Source of the DNA: Singulisphaera sp. GP187
GTDB lineage: Bacteria; Planctomycetota; Planctomycetia; Gemmatales; Gemmataceae
NCBI GenBank assembly: GCA_945905925.1
Contig: CAMDQN010000047.1
Span: forward strand, 1 to 45,985
DNA length: 45,985 nucleotides
Direction of reading: 5' to 3'
The translations under genes and the position numbers were made by a program. This document shows positions 15,716 to 23,905 of this stretch, piece by piece (the stretch's first letter is position 1; every line of letters starts with the position of its first letter). The notes beneath the pieces were generated by a model that saw only the letters and a list, made by a program, of their open reading frames with translations, was not told the DNA's origin and ran no database searches.

Positions 15716-17698
15716 ATGCGCGCGCGACTCACCCTCGAAGGCGGCGAATGCGTGCCTCCGACCCTGGATCTGTCCCCCACGGGGCAACCGGTTACGCTCG
15801 GCCGCGGTCGCGACAACACCATCGTGTTGCGCGATGAACTGGCCAGCCGGACGCATGCGAAGATCTACTTCGAGGACGACCACTGGCACGTCCGCGACTT
15901 CGGGCTTAACGGCACCCGCGTGGACGGGCAACGGATCGACGGCGCGACCGAACTGGCCGACGGGCAGCGCGTCAAGATCGGTGAGGTGGTGTTGAAGTTC
16001 GTTCTCGAACCGAAGTCCCCGCCCCAGCCCGTCAAGGAAACACCCTCGACGATCCGGGTGCTTCACGAAAGCCCACACAACGCGACGAAGGTTCACGTAC
16101 TCCCACTCGATCGGATCTTGCCGTCCGACCCGTCTGCCGACCAGAGCGCCAAGCAACTGCGCGTGGACGAACTCACCGCGCTGTGCAAGTTCATGACCGG
16201 CGCGGTTGAGACCAAGACCCCGCTCGATCTCGTCAGTTTCGCCCTGCGCGCCATTCTGAACCAGACCGCCGCGAAACTGGCCGGCTACCTGAGTCCGGAC
16301 CCGGAAGACCCGGGACCGAAGATCGTGATGCCCGAGTCGGCCGCGATCGACATCCCGCTCAGTCGCCGGCTCACCGCCCAGGCGCAAAAGAACGGCAAGA
16401 CGATCTGGCTGTTCCCGGACCAGATCGCCGCGCACTCGCCGACCGATTCGCTCTCCGCGTTCGCGGACGCGATCTGCATTCCCCTCAAAGCATCGGGCAA
16501 GCCGTTCGCGACGCTGCACGTGTATCGCACCGGGCACGCGTTCGTCGAGCGCGACGTGCGCTTTATCGAAGCCGTCGCCGGGTTCCTCGCGCACGGGCTG
16601 GAAATCCTCCGCACGCGACGCACACTCGAAGCCGAGAACTTGCGGTTACGCAAGCACACGCCCGTGGCCGACGACATTATCGGCGGCAGCAACGCAGTCA
16701 TCCACCTGCGCCAACAGATTCTCCGGGCCGCGCCGCAGCCATTCACGGTTCTGGTGCAAGGCGAGAGCGGGTCCGGCAAGGAACTGGTCGCGCTGGCACT
16801 GCACCGCAACAGCCAGCGGGCCGAAGGGCCGCTCGTGGTAATGAACTGCACCGCCATCGCACCGACGTTCCTTGAAGCGGAGCTATTCGGCTACAAGAGG
16901 GGCGCGTTCAGCGGCGCCGACCGCGATCACCCGGGGCTATTCCAACAAGCGGACGAAGGCACGCTGTTCCTTGACGAAGTCGGCGAGTTGTCCCTCGAAT
17001 GTCAGGCGAAGTTGCTGCGCGTGATCGAGGGCAAAGCGTTCCGCCCCGTGGGTGGAACGAGCAACATCAAAGCCGATATTCGCATCGTGGCCGCAACGCA
17101 CCGCGACCTCGACAAGGACGTGACGATCGGGCGGTTCCGGCAAGATCTACTGTTCCGGTTGAAGGTGATTCAGGTGCGCGTACCGCCGCTGCGCGAGCAC
17201 CCGGAGGACGTGCCCGAGTTGGCGGCGTTCTTCCTGGCGAGGGTGTCGAGCGAGTGCCGGCGGAAATTCAAACTGACGCCGGCCGCGTTGAGGAAACTCC
17301 AGGCGTACCAGTGGCCGGGGAACGTGCGCCAGTTGCGCGCCGCCATCGAGAGCGCTGCGGTGATGTGCGAGAGCGACACGATCGACGCCGACGCGCTGCC
17401 GCTGACCGGGCTAACCGAACTCGCGACCCGCGCAACTGGCGCCGCGCTCACCGACCTGCCGCCGAGCCTCGACATGGTCGAGATCGAGACGTGGGCCATC
17501 TGCCGGGCGATGAAGCAGACGAACGGGAACGTGAGCCACGCCGCCAAGCTGTTGAACATCAGCCGCGACACCCTGCATACCAAGTTAAAGAAGCTTGAGG
17601 AGAAGGGAATCAACCGTCACTCGCTGATGGCCGGCAACACCTCGGTCACCCCGGTCCCGCTCGGCGCGCCCGAGCCGATCACCGTGACCGAGGTTTAG
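15716..17698 (+). CDS. sigma-54-dependent activator with FHA and GAF domains
   Basis: A 660-residue enhancer-binding protein that should activate sigma-54 RNA polymerase. An FHA domain (about 1-100) carries the phosphothreonine-binding pattern GRGRDNTIVL, SRTHAKI and GTRVDG. A GAF-like domain (about 150-310) follows. The AAA+ domain (about 320-560) has Walker A GESGSGKE (near 349), GAFSGA at 396-401 where most members have GAFTGA, Walker B LFLDEVGE, and the arginine-finger region RFRQDLLFRL. A Fis-type helix-turn-helix (GNVSHAAKLLNISRDTLHTK) lies near 600-620. No receiver domain is present, so input is probably a phosphorylated partner through FHA and a ligand through GAF. ATG 15716 has GGAG nine bases upstream. 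No kinase gene is adjacent, and I found no convincing -24/-12 promoter in the window. Confidence 0.93.
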   Translation: MRARLTLEGGECVPPTLDLSPTGQPVTLGRGRDNTIVLRDELASRTHAKIYFEDDHWHVRDFGLNGTRVDGQRIDGATELADGQRVKIGEVVLKFVLEPKSPPQPVKETPSTIRVLHESPHNATKVHVLPLDRILPSDPSADQSAKQLRVDELTALCKFMTGAVETKTPLDLVSFALRAILNQTAAKLAGYLSPDPEDPGPKIVMPESAAIDIPLSRRLTAQAQKNGKTIWLFPDQIAAHSPTDSLSAFADAICIPLKASGKPFATLHVYRTGHAFVERDVRFIEAVAGFLAHGLEILRTRRTLEAENLRLRKHTPVADDIIGGSNAVIHLRQQILRAAPQPFTVLVQGESGSGKELVALALHRNSQRAEGPLVVMNCTAIAPTFLEAELFGYKRGAFSGADRDHPGLFQQADEGTLFLDEVGELSLECQAKLLRVIEGKAFRPVGGTSNIKADIRIVAATHRDLDKDVTIGRFRQDLLFRLKVIQVRVPPLREHPEDVPELAAFFLARVSSECRRKFKLTPAALRKLQAYQWPGNVRQLRAAIESAAVMCESDTIDADALPLTGLTELATRATGAALTDLPPSLDMVEIETWAICRAMKQTNGNVSHAAKLLNISRDTLHTKLKKLEEKGINRHSLMAGNTSVTPVPLGAPEPITVTEV

Positions 17699-17712
17699 CG
17701 CCTTCGGCGCCC

Positions 17713-17885
17713 GTCGAAAGTCGTAACGTCGAAGACCACAACCGCGATTCTCTTCTCTCGTCGCACCGCAAAGCGGTGCGATGTTGTTTTCCGCCACTCT
17801 GCGGAGCCACTTGGACGCGCGAAGGTCGCGCCGCGGAGCGGCGGAAGACCTCAGCAGTTTGGTCTTCGACGTTACGACTTTTGAC
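17713..17885. repeat. compound inverted repeat with nested hairpins
   Basis: Outer arms 17713-17738 and 17860-17885 match at 25 of 26 positions, including an exact 22-bp core. Inside lies a perfect 9-bp stem with a three-base loop (17761-17769 with 17773-17781) and a GC-rich palindromic stretch around 17829-17846. It occupies the gap between the activator gene (plus) and the first secreted paralogue (minus), both ending here. It may be a bidirectional terminator or a non-autonomous repeat element. Confidence 0.65.
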
Positions 17886-17970
17886 TTCGCTGATGTCGGC
17901 GGATTGGGTCGTGAGAGAGCGGTATCGTCGGCACGCACGGATCGCGAGGTAGCCCGATTCCGCACGGGCG

Positions 17971-19530
17971 TCACTTCAGCAGTTTCAGCGCTGGGAGCGG
18001 CATCCGCACGCCGGGGTCGTCGCCGGGCGGTTCGTCGCTGTACCAACGCCCCTCATCGTCCTTGCCGTTCACGCCGACGCTGTAGAACAAGTAGCCCTTT
18101 TCGTTTGGCTTGTAGATCAAGTCCTTGCCAGTGAAGAGATCGTTGGGTGCGGTCGCGAGGTACTTGGGGGCGAGGTCCGCGAGCTTCGCGGGGTAGCGCC
18201 CGTTGTCCTTGTGGAACGCCGCGAGCGCGAACGCGACCTGAAGGTTTCGCTCGACCTGCCGCGCGCGGTCTTGAGAGTGCTGAACCTTGCGCACCGCGGG
18301 CGTGAGCAGTGCGATCAGGACGTCGCCGATCTCCTTGCCGATTTGCTTGCCGACTTCTTTGTTGGGGGCGCCGTTCTTGATGAGCTTTTGAAGTTCGGCG
18401 AAGTCGCGGTTCTTCTTGACCACCGCGTTCAGGTCTTTCTCGATCGCGTCGAACTCCTTTTCGCGTGCGGTGCGGTCCGGGAGGCGCATCGCGGCGGCCA
18501 TGCGGTCGTAAGACTTGTTGCCGTTGCGCAGCGCCGGCTCCCAGTCGATCATGTCGAGTCCCTTCAGTTCCTCCGCTGTGGGTTTCTTGTTCGCGCCATC
18601 GGCCCCACCGCCGCGACGGATGTTCTGGAGCGAGTCGAGGAACACGAACCGCTCGCCGAGGTCGATCTTGTCGGCCATCGGTACTGCTGGTGGAAGGTCT
18701 TGAAGTTCCTTCAGCCGGTCGAGCAGTTGCTTGGAGGTGAGGTCGGCGCGCTCGAGGTACGCGGCCGTGGCGTTGTGCGCGACCTGACCGATGGCGACGG
18801 CAACGAGCGACTCGATGAGCGTCGCACCGTGGCTCAGGTGCCGGGCGAGTCGGTGGCCGGCGATCAGGTCGGCCCACGCTTCTTGCTGTTTCCCATCTCC
18901 CAATTTCAGCATCGCGCGCGCGGCGAGCGCATTCGCGAGTTCGCGGCAGCTCTGCACGCTCGGCAGGAGGGCGCCGATCAGCCATGTCGGTTCGTCGCCG
19001 TTACGGTGCGACACGAGCGGGTTGTAATACTGTGTTCGTTTGGTCGCTTCGACCACCACGACGAGTGGTTTCTCGTTGGCCTTGAGCCACGCGGCGATGT
19101 CCGGGAAATCCTTCGCGATCCACGGGCGTTTGATGGCGCGGTCCTGCCGATCATAGACGATGTTAAAGTCGTCCGGTTCGACCTTGAGGACGTCTTTCAT
19201 GTACGCGCGCAAGTCGATGAAGTAATCGGCGCCAACAGGCGGTTCCTTCATCCCGAGGCGATTGAAGTATTCCGCGGGCGGTTTGTTGTTCCCTCCGGGC
19301 GTGGGGCCGAACGCTGCCCACAGCAGCACGTTCGTGTTCTTTTCGGGCGTAATGCCTTTGCTGAGGCGCTCGTTGAGCGCGGTCTCGAAGTCGATGTACC
19401 CGTTCTTGTCGATGGGACCGGTGACAAAGGTGGTTTCCTTGCCGACCGGGAGTTTCGCCGCGGGCGGCTTCTCGTCCGCGGGCGTGACGCCGACGAGAAG
19501 CATGAGCAGAAGAATCGCGCATGGCTTCAT
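17971..19530 (-). CDS. secreted protein, tandem paralogue 1
   Basis: A 519-residue protein with signal peptide MKPCAILLLMLLVGVTPADE (start at 19530; upstream in-frame codons add unlikely basic sequence). Near the N-terminus is FVTGPIDKNGYIDFETALNE, shared almost word for word with the next gene. The middle is helical (LATELANALA-like segments around 220-300). The last 90 residues (NLQVAFALAAFHKDNGRYPA, LADLAPKYLATAPNDLFTGK, GYLFYSVGVNGKDDEGRW) resemble the C-terminal part of planctomycete pseudopilin-like proteins. The function is unknown. It is downstream of its paralogue at 19626 with a strong hairpin between, so expression may be separate or attenuated. Confidence 0.8.
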   Translation of the reverse strand: MKPCAILLLMLLVGVTPADEKPPAAKLPVGKETTFVTGPIDKNGYIDFETALNERLSKGITPEKNTNVLLWAAFGPTPGGNNKPPAEYFNRLGMKEPPVGADYFIDLRAYMKDVLKVEPDDFNIVYDRQDRAIKRPWIAKDFPDIAAWLKANEKPLVVVVEATKRTQYYNPLVSHRNGDEPTWLIGALLPSVQSCRELANALAARAMLKLGDGKQQEAWADLIAGHRLARHLSHGATLIESLVAVAIGQVAHNATAAYLERADLTSKQLLDRLKELQDLPPAVPMADKIDLGERFVFLDSLQNIRRGGGADGANKKPTAEELKGLDMIDWEPALRNGNKSYDRMAAAMRLPDRTAREKEFDAIEKDLNAVVKKNRDFAELQKLIKNGAPNKEVGKQIGKEIGDVLIALLTPAVRKVQHSQDRARQVERNLQVAFALAAFHKDNGRYPAKLADLAPKYLATAPNDLFTGKDLIYKPNEKGYLFYSVGVNGKDDEGRWYSDEPPGDDPGVRMPLPALKLLK

Positions 19531-19563
19531 AATTGGAAACCTCGGGATGGTGTGGCACCTCTT

Positions 19564-19614
19564 CCGCCGCTCGCGGTTTCGCGAGCGTTGCGGTCGCAAA
19601 GCCGCGAGCGGCGG
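19564..19614. terminator. 13-bp stem hairpin between tandem paralogues
   Basis: Bases 19564-19576 and 19602-19614 are exact reverse complements with a 25-base loop that itself contains short self-complementary stretches. It lies just after the stop of the upstream minus-strand paralogue (19626) and before the start of the next (19530). A terminator or a processing/attenuation point within the gene pair is likely. Confidence 0.55.
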
Positions 19615-19625
19615 GGAGTCAGACC

Positions 19626-21194
19626 CTATTGCTTCTTCAATTCCGGGAGCGGCATCTTCACTCGCAGGTCGTCGCCGGGTGGTTCGTCGTCGTACCAGCG
19701 CCCGTCTTCGTCCTTGCCGTTCACGCCCACGCTGTAAAACAAGTAGCCCTTCTCGCCCGGCTTGTAGGTCAGCGCCTTGTTCGCGAAGAGGTCGGTGGGC
19801 ACGGTGCTAAGGTACTTGGGCGCGAGGTCGGTGAGCTTCGCGGGGTAGTCGCCGTTGTCCTTGTGGTAGGCTGCCAGCGCGAACGCAACCTGCAGATTGG
19901 CCGCGACCTGCTCGCTGCGGTCGTGGGCTTGCTGCACTTTCTGAAGCGCCGGAGAGAGCATTCCCATGAGGACATCGCCCAGCGCTTTGCCGAGCGCCTT
20001 CCCGTCCTTTTCGTTTTCTTTCATGAACTTCTTGGCTTTCTCGGGGTCCGCGAACTCCTTCTTGATGTCCTTGTAGTCGTTTTCGATCTTCTCGAATTCC
20101 TTGAGGCGGGCCGCACGGTCTTTCAGACGCAGAGCGGCGTCGAGGCGGTCGTAACCCTTGTTCAGGGACTGCATCACCGTGGTCCAGTCCACCGTCTCGA
20201 ACGCCTTCTTTTCATCGACGATGACGAAATTTTCGCCCGCGAAGAGGTTGTCGAGTCCGCCCGCGCCACCGCTGCGGCGGATGTACTGGATCGCGTCGAG
20301 GCCCATCATGCGTTCGCATACGCCGATTTTGTCCGCGAGTGGCGTCGCGCGCGGTAACCCTTGCAACTCCTTCAGACACGCGAGGGCGCGTTTGGAAGTG
20401 AGGTCGGGGTGTTCCAGGTAAGCCAGCGTGGAGTTGCTTGCGATCTGACCGATGGCGATACCGACGAGCGATTCGATCAGCGTGCCGCCGCGACTGACGA
20501 GCCGGCCCAACCGGTGAACCGTCATCAAATCCACCCACGCGTCATCGAGCTTGCCGTCTTTGAGCCTGAGCATGGCGCGGGCAGTGAATGTCGTCGCGAG
20601 TTCGCGGCATTTCTGCACGGTGGGCAACAGCGTGCCGATGAGATTGCTGGCCTCGCCGGGGTTGCGGCGCGACACGAGTGGGTTGAAGTACTCCGGGCGT
20701 TTCATCGCTTCAGTGACGAGTGCCAGCGGCTTCTCGTTGGCCTTGAGCCACTCGGCCATCGGCGGGCAGTCTTTCGATACCCACGGGCGCTGCATCACGC
20801 GCCCCTGAACCTCGAAGAACGCTTCCAGCCGCGCGCCGGAAAGCCCGAGTTTGTCGCGAACGTAAGCGGTCATGCCGATGAAGTATTCGCCGTCTTTCGG
20901 CGGAACCGGGATGTCGAGCCACCTGAAGTAGTCGAGCGGCATCCCGTCGCCGCCTTCGGGTGCTGGGCCGAACGCTTGCACGAGCAGAGCGTGAGCGTTG
21001 TTCTCACGCGTGATCCCCTTCCCGAGTTCGGCGTTGAGCGCGGCTTCGTAGTCGATGTAGCCATGCTTGTCGAGCGGCCCGGTTACGAAGGTTGTGTCCT
21101 TGCCGAGCGGCAGTTTTGGCGCCGGCGGCTTGTCCTCCGCAGTCGCGACAGCCGCGACGAGGAACACAGTCGGGAGCAACGCGAACACTTTCAT
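19626..21194 (-). CDS. secreted protein, tandem paralogue 2
   Basis: A 522-residue protein with signal peptide MKVFALLPTVFLVAAVATAE (start 21194). It shares long stretches with the preceding entry: FVTGPLDKHGYIDYEAALNA, FNPLVSRRNPGEASNLIGTL, ARAMLRLKDGKLDDAWVDLM and the C-terminal NLQVAFALAAYHKDNGDYPA, so the two arose by tandem duplication. A Lys/Glu-rich segment near 380-430 (KEFADPEKAKKFMKENEKDG) may form a coiled coil. No catalytic motif is recognised. The C-terminal pilin-like block suggests an exported structural or substrate-handling role, but that is inference. It is divergent from the DUF1549/1553 gene. Confidence 0.8.
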   Translation of the reverse strand: MKVFALLPTVFLVAAVATAEDKPPAPKLPLGKDTTFVTGPLDKHGYIDYEAALNAELGKGITRENNAHALLVQAFGPAPEGGDGMPLDYFRWLDIPVPPKDGEYFIGMTAYVRDKLGLSGARLEAFFEVQGRVMQRPWVSKDCPPMAEWLKANEKPLALVTEAMKRPEYFNPLVSRRNPGEASNLIGTLLPTVQKCRELATTFTARAMLRLKDGKLDDAWVDLMTVHRLGRLVSRGGTLIESLVGIAIGQIASNSTLAYLEHPDLTSKRALACLKELQGLPRATPLADKIGVCERMMGLDAIQYIRRSGGAGGLDNLFAGENFVIVDEKKAFETVDWTTVMQSLNKGYDRLDAALRLKDRAARLKEFEKIENDYKDIKKEFADPEKAKKFMKENEKDGKALGKALGDVLMGMLSPALQKVQQAHDRSEQVAANLQVAFALAAYHKDNGDYPAKLTDLAPKYLSTVPTDLFANKALTYKPGEKGYLFYSVGVNGKDEDGRWYDDEPPGDDLRVKMPLPELKKQ

Positions 21195-21355
21195 CACGGC
21201 ACCGAGGGAACGAGTGTATTGACCCCGAAGGGGGAAAGAGTGAGTCCGACTTGTTGAGAGTAACGCCTTGTCCTTGACTCTGTTCCATGAATCCGCGACG
21301 ATTTGAATTACTCCCCGCGATCTCTCGACTTCCACCCGCTTTACGGGTTCTTCCT

Positions 21356-23812
21356 ATGCTGTCTCGTCTGCTATTCGCTAGCTGCGTTCTGGGATTATTC
21401 GCCGCAGACCTTCGCGCGGTCGAACCGCCAACCGGCGCACCGAAAGAATTGCTGATCCACCCGAAGGAAATGAAACTTGTCGGGCCACGCGACGAGCAGC
21501 GCGTGATCGTCCTCGGGGTGTGGGCTGACGGTCGCAAATGGGATCTCACGCGTGTGGCGAAACTCACGAGCGCGAACCCGAAGATCGCGACCGCCGATAA
21601 AAGCATACTGCGGCCGGTCGCGGACGGAAGCACCACGCTCACCATCGAAGCGAACGGGGCGAAAGCGACCGTGAATGTGAGTGTCGAGAAATCGACTGCC
21701 GATGTGCCGGTGAGCTTCGCGAACGAGGTGGAACCGATTCTCACGAAGGCCGGGTGCAACGCGGGGAGTTGCCACGGGTCGCAGCACGGTCGCGGCGGGT
21801 TCAAGCTGTCGCTGTTCGGGTTCGACCCCGCGTTCGACTACTTGCAGATCGTGCAGAGCAACGAGGGCCGGCGCATCGTGCCGAGTAACCCGGAGCTAAG
21901 CATTCTGCTCGCGAAGCCGGCCCTGGTAATGGAGCACGGTGGCGGCGAGAAGTTGAAGCACAACGGCCGCGACTACGTCACCATTCGCCAGTGGCTCGAA
22001 GACGGTACACCGACACCGACCGCGAAGACCGACGCAACCGTCACGAAGCTCGAAGTATTTCCGCTCAGCCGATTGATGGTCCCGGGGGAGCAGCAGCAGC
22101 TCTCCATCACCGCGACGTGGTCCGACGGGCGGCGCGAAGACGTGACTTCGACGGCGCAGTTCGACGCGCTCAACGACGCGGTCGCGGTCGTCACGCCGGC
22201 GGGCTTGGTCACCGCGAAGGACGCGGGCGAAACGCACGTCATGATCCGCTACGGCGGCGCCGCCGAAGTCGCCCAGGTCACGCTGCCGTTCGCGAAGCTC
22301 GCGAAGTTCCCGGATGTCGTTGCGAACAACTTCATCGACGAGAAGCTCATCACGAAGTGGAAGGATTTAGGGCTGACGCCGTCGCCGCTCTCCACCGACG
22401 ACGAGTTCTTGCGCCGGCTCTACCTCGACGCGATCGGCACACTTCCGACCCCGGCCGAAGTCAGGGCGTTCCTCGATGACAAAGACCCGAAGAAGCGTGA
22501 GAAGGCCATCGACAAGGTGCTGGAACGCGGCGAGTTCATCGACTGGTGGGCGCTGAAGTGGGGTGATTTACTTCGCATCAACCGCACGGCCCTTCAAGAG
22601 AAGGGCATGTGGAGCTTCCACAACTGGGTTCGCGCCCAGGTGCGCGACAACGTGCCGATGGACGCATTCGTGCGCGACGTGGTGACCGCCGAAGGCAGCA
22701 CGTTTCTCGACGGCCCCGCGAACTTCTTCCAGATCGGTCGCGGGTTGGAGGAGTGGTCGGAAACGACGACGCAACTGTTCCTCGGTGTGCGTATCGGCTG
22801 TGCGAAGTGCCACCACCACCCGTTCGAGAAGTGGAGCCAGGACGACTACTACGGCATGGCCGCGTTCTTCGCGCGGATCGGCACGAAAACCAGCCAGGAG
22901 TTCGGCATCTTCGGTCGCGAAACGGTGATCTTCATTCGCCCTGCGGGCGAGGCGAGCCATCCGCGAAAGCGCACCACGGTGAAACCGATGCCGCTCGACG
23001 GCGACACGAAAGTGAGTTGGGATGACGAGTTCGACCGGCGGAAGCGGCTCGCGGACTGGCTCGTTGCTCCGACGAACAAGATGTTCGCGCGGAACATGGC
23101 CAATCGCTTCTGGGGCTACACGATGGGCCGTGGGCTGGTCGAACCGCTCGACGACATGCGCGCCACCAACCCCGCGAGCAACCCGGAGCTACTCGACGCG
23201 CTCGCGGACGAGTTGGTTAAGAGCAAGTTCGACCTGAAGCACCTGCTGAAGACGATCTTCAACAGCCGGGCGTATCAACTTTCGCACACCAGCACAGCGG
23301 GCAACAAACTCGACACCGCGAATGTCCACTTCACGCGATACACCGTGAAGCGGTTGACTGCGGAGCAGATCGCGGACGGTGTGGATTTCTCTACGGGGAC
23401 GCGCGAGAAGTACGTTGGCCTGCCACTGGGCACGAGGGCGATTCAGCTTCCCGATAGCGAAGTGCGGTCGTACCTGCTCGACACGTTCGGGCGCCCGCCG
23501 CGTCAGGTGTTGTGCGAGTGCGAGCGGACCACGAAGCCGAACATCGCGCAGGCGATGCACCTTCTGAACGGCGCGTTCCTGAACAACAAGATCGCGGACA
23601 AGGCGGGTCGCGTGGAGCAACTGATTACGGACAAGGCGCCGCTCGCGAAGGCGGTGGAGGAACTGTACCTCGCGACGTGGAGCCGCCGCCCGTCGCCCGA
23701 CGAGCAGAAGAAAGCGGAAGGTTGGGTGAACAGCGCGCCGACCATGCGCGACGGACTTCAGGACTTGCTCTGGGTGCTGATCAACAGCCGCGAGTTCCAG
23801 TTCAACAAGTGA
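21356..23812 (+). CDS. Ig-like / DUF1549 / DUF1553 secreted protein
   Basis: An 818-residue exported protein (signal MLSRLLFASCVLGLFAADLR; an in-frame ATG at 21287 would add 23 residues). Residues about 35-110 are an Ig-like (Big_2 type) domain. A PSCyt-like segment follows with GCNAGSCHGSQHGRGG, a CxxxxCH form rather than the usual CxxCH haem motif. A second Ig-like domain lies at about 210-310. DUF1549 (about 315-520) includes DDEFLRRLYLDAIGTLPTPA and CAKCHHHPFEKWSQDDYYG. DUF1553 (about 540-810) includes NRFWGYTMGRGLVEPLDD and FGRPPRQVLCECER. Such proteins usually sit with DUF1501 genes; here it is alone. Biochemical function is unsettled. Translation ends just before a long hairpin. Confidence 0.9.
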   Translation: MLSRLLFASCVLGLFAADLRAVEPPTGAPKELLIHPKEMKLVGPRDEQRVIVLGVWADGRKWDLTRVAKLTSANPKIATADKSILRPVADGSTTLTIEANGAKATVNVSVEKSTADVPVSFANEVEPILTKAGCNAGSCHGSQHGRGGFKLSLFGFDPAFDYLQIVQSNEGRRIVPSNPELSILLAKPALVMEHGGGEKLKHNGRDYVTIRQWLEDGTPTPTAKTDATVTKLEVFPLSRLMVPGEQQQLSITATWSDGRREDVTSTAQFDALNDAVAVVTPAGLVTAKDAGETHVMIRYGGAAEVAQVTLPFAKLAKFPDVVANNFIDEKLITKWKDLGLTPSPLSTDDEFLRRLYLDAIGTLPTPAEVRAFLDDKDPKKREKAIDKVLERGEFIDWWALKWGDLLRINRTALQEKGMWSFHNWVRAQVRDNVPMDAFVRDVVTAEGSTFLDGPANFFQIGRGLEEWSETTTQLFLGVRIGCAKCHHHPFEKWSQDDYYGMAAFFARIGTKTSQEFGIFGRETVIFIRPAGEASHPRKRTTVKPMPLDGDTKVSWDDEFDRRKRLADWLVAPTNKMFARNMANRFWGYTMGRGLVEPLDDMRATNPASNPELLDALADELVKSKFDLKHLLKTIFNSRAYQLSHTSTAGNKLDTANVHFTRYTVKRLTAEQIADGVDFSTGTREKYVGLPLGTRAIQLPDSEVRSYLLDTFGRPPRQVLCECERTTKPNIAQAMHLLNGAFLNNKIADKAGRVEQLITDKAPLAKAVEELYLATWSRRPSPDEQKKAEGWVNSAPTMRDGLQDLLWVLINSREFQFNK

Positions 23813-23823
23813 AGGTTGTCTTT

Positions 23824-23905
23824 GGCGAGCTGGTCGTAAGCCCCCGCGTGGATGACAACTCATCACAGTTGTCATTCACGCGGGGGCTTACGACCAGCGC
23901 TCGCC
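23824..23905. repeat. near-perfect long hairpin overlapping a stop codon
   Basis: Arms 23824-23860 and 23867-23905 pair along nearly their whole length (one mismatch and a two-base bulge) with a six-base loop. It separates two convergent genes and overlaps the last codons and TAA (23888-23890) of the phosphotransferase-like gene. The arms contain GTAAGCCCCCGCG, a motif shared with two other places in this window. It probably terminates both transcripts. Confidence 0.75.

Noticed and set aside
18211-21257. Long plus-strand frames opposite the tandem secreted paralogues
   Set aside because: Both paralogues have signal peptides and shared conserved blocks on the minus strand; the plus-strand frames are shadows without domains.
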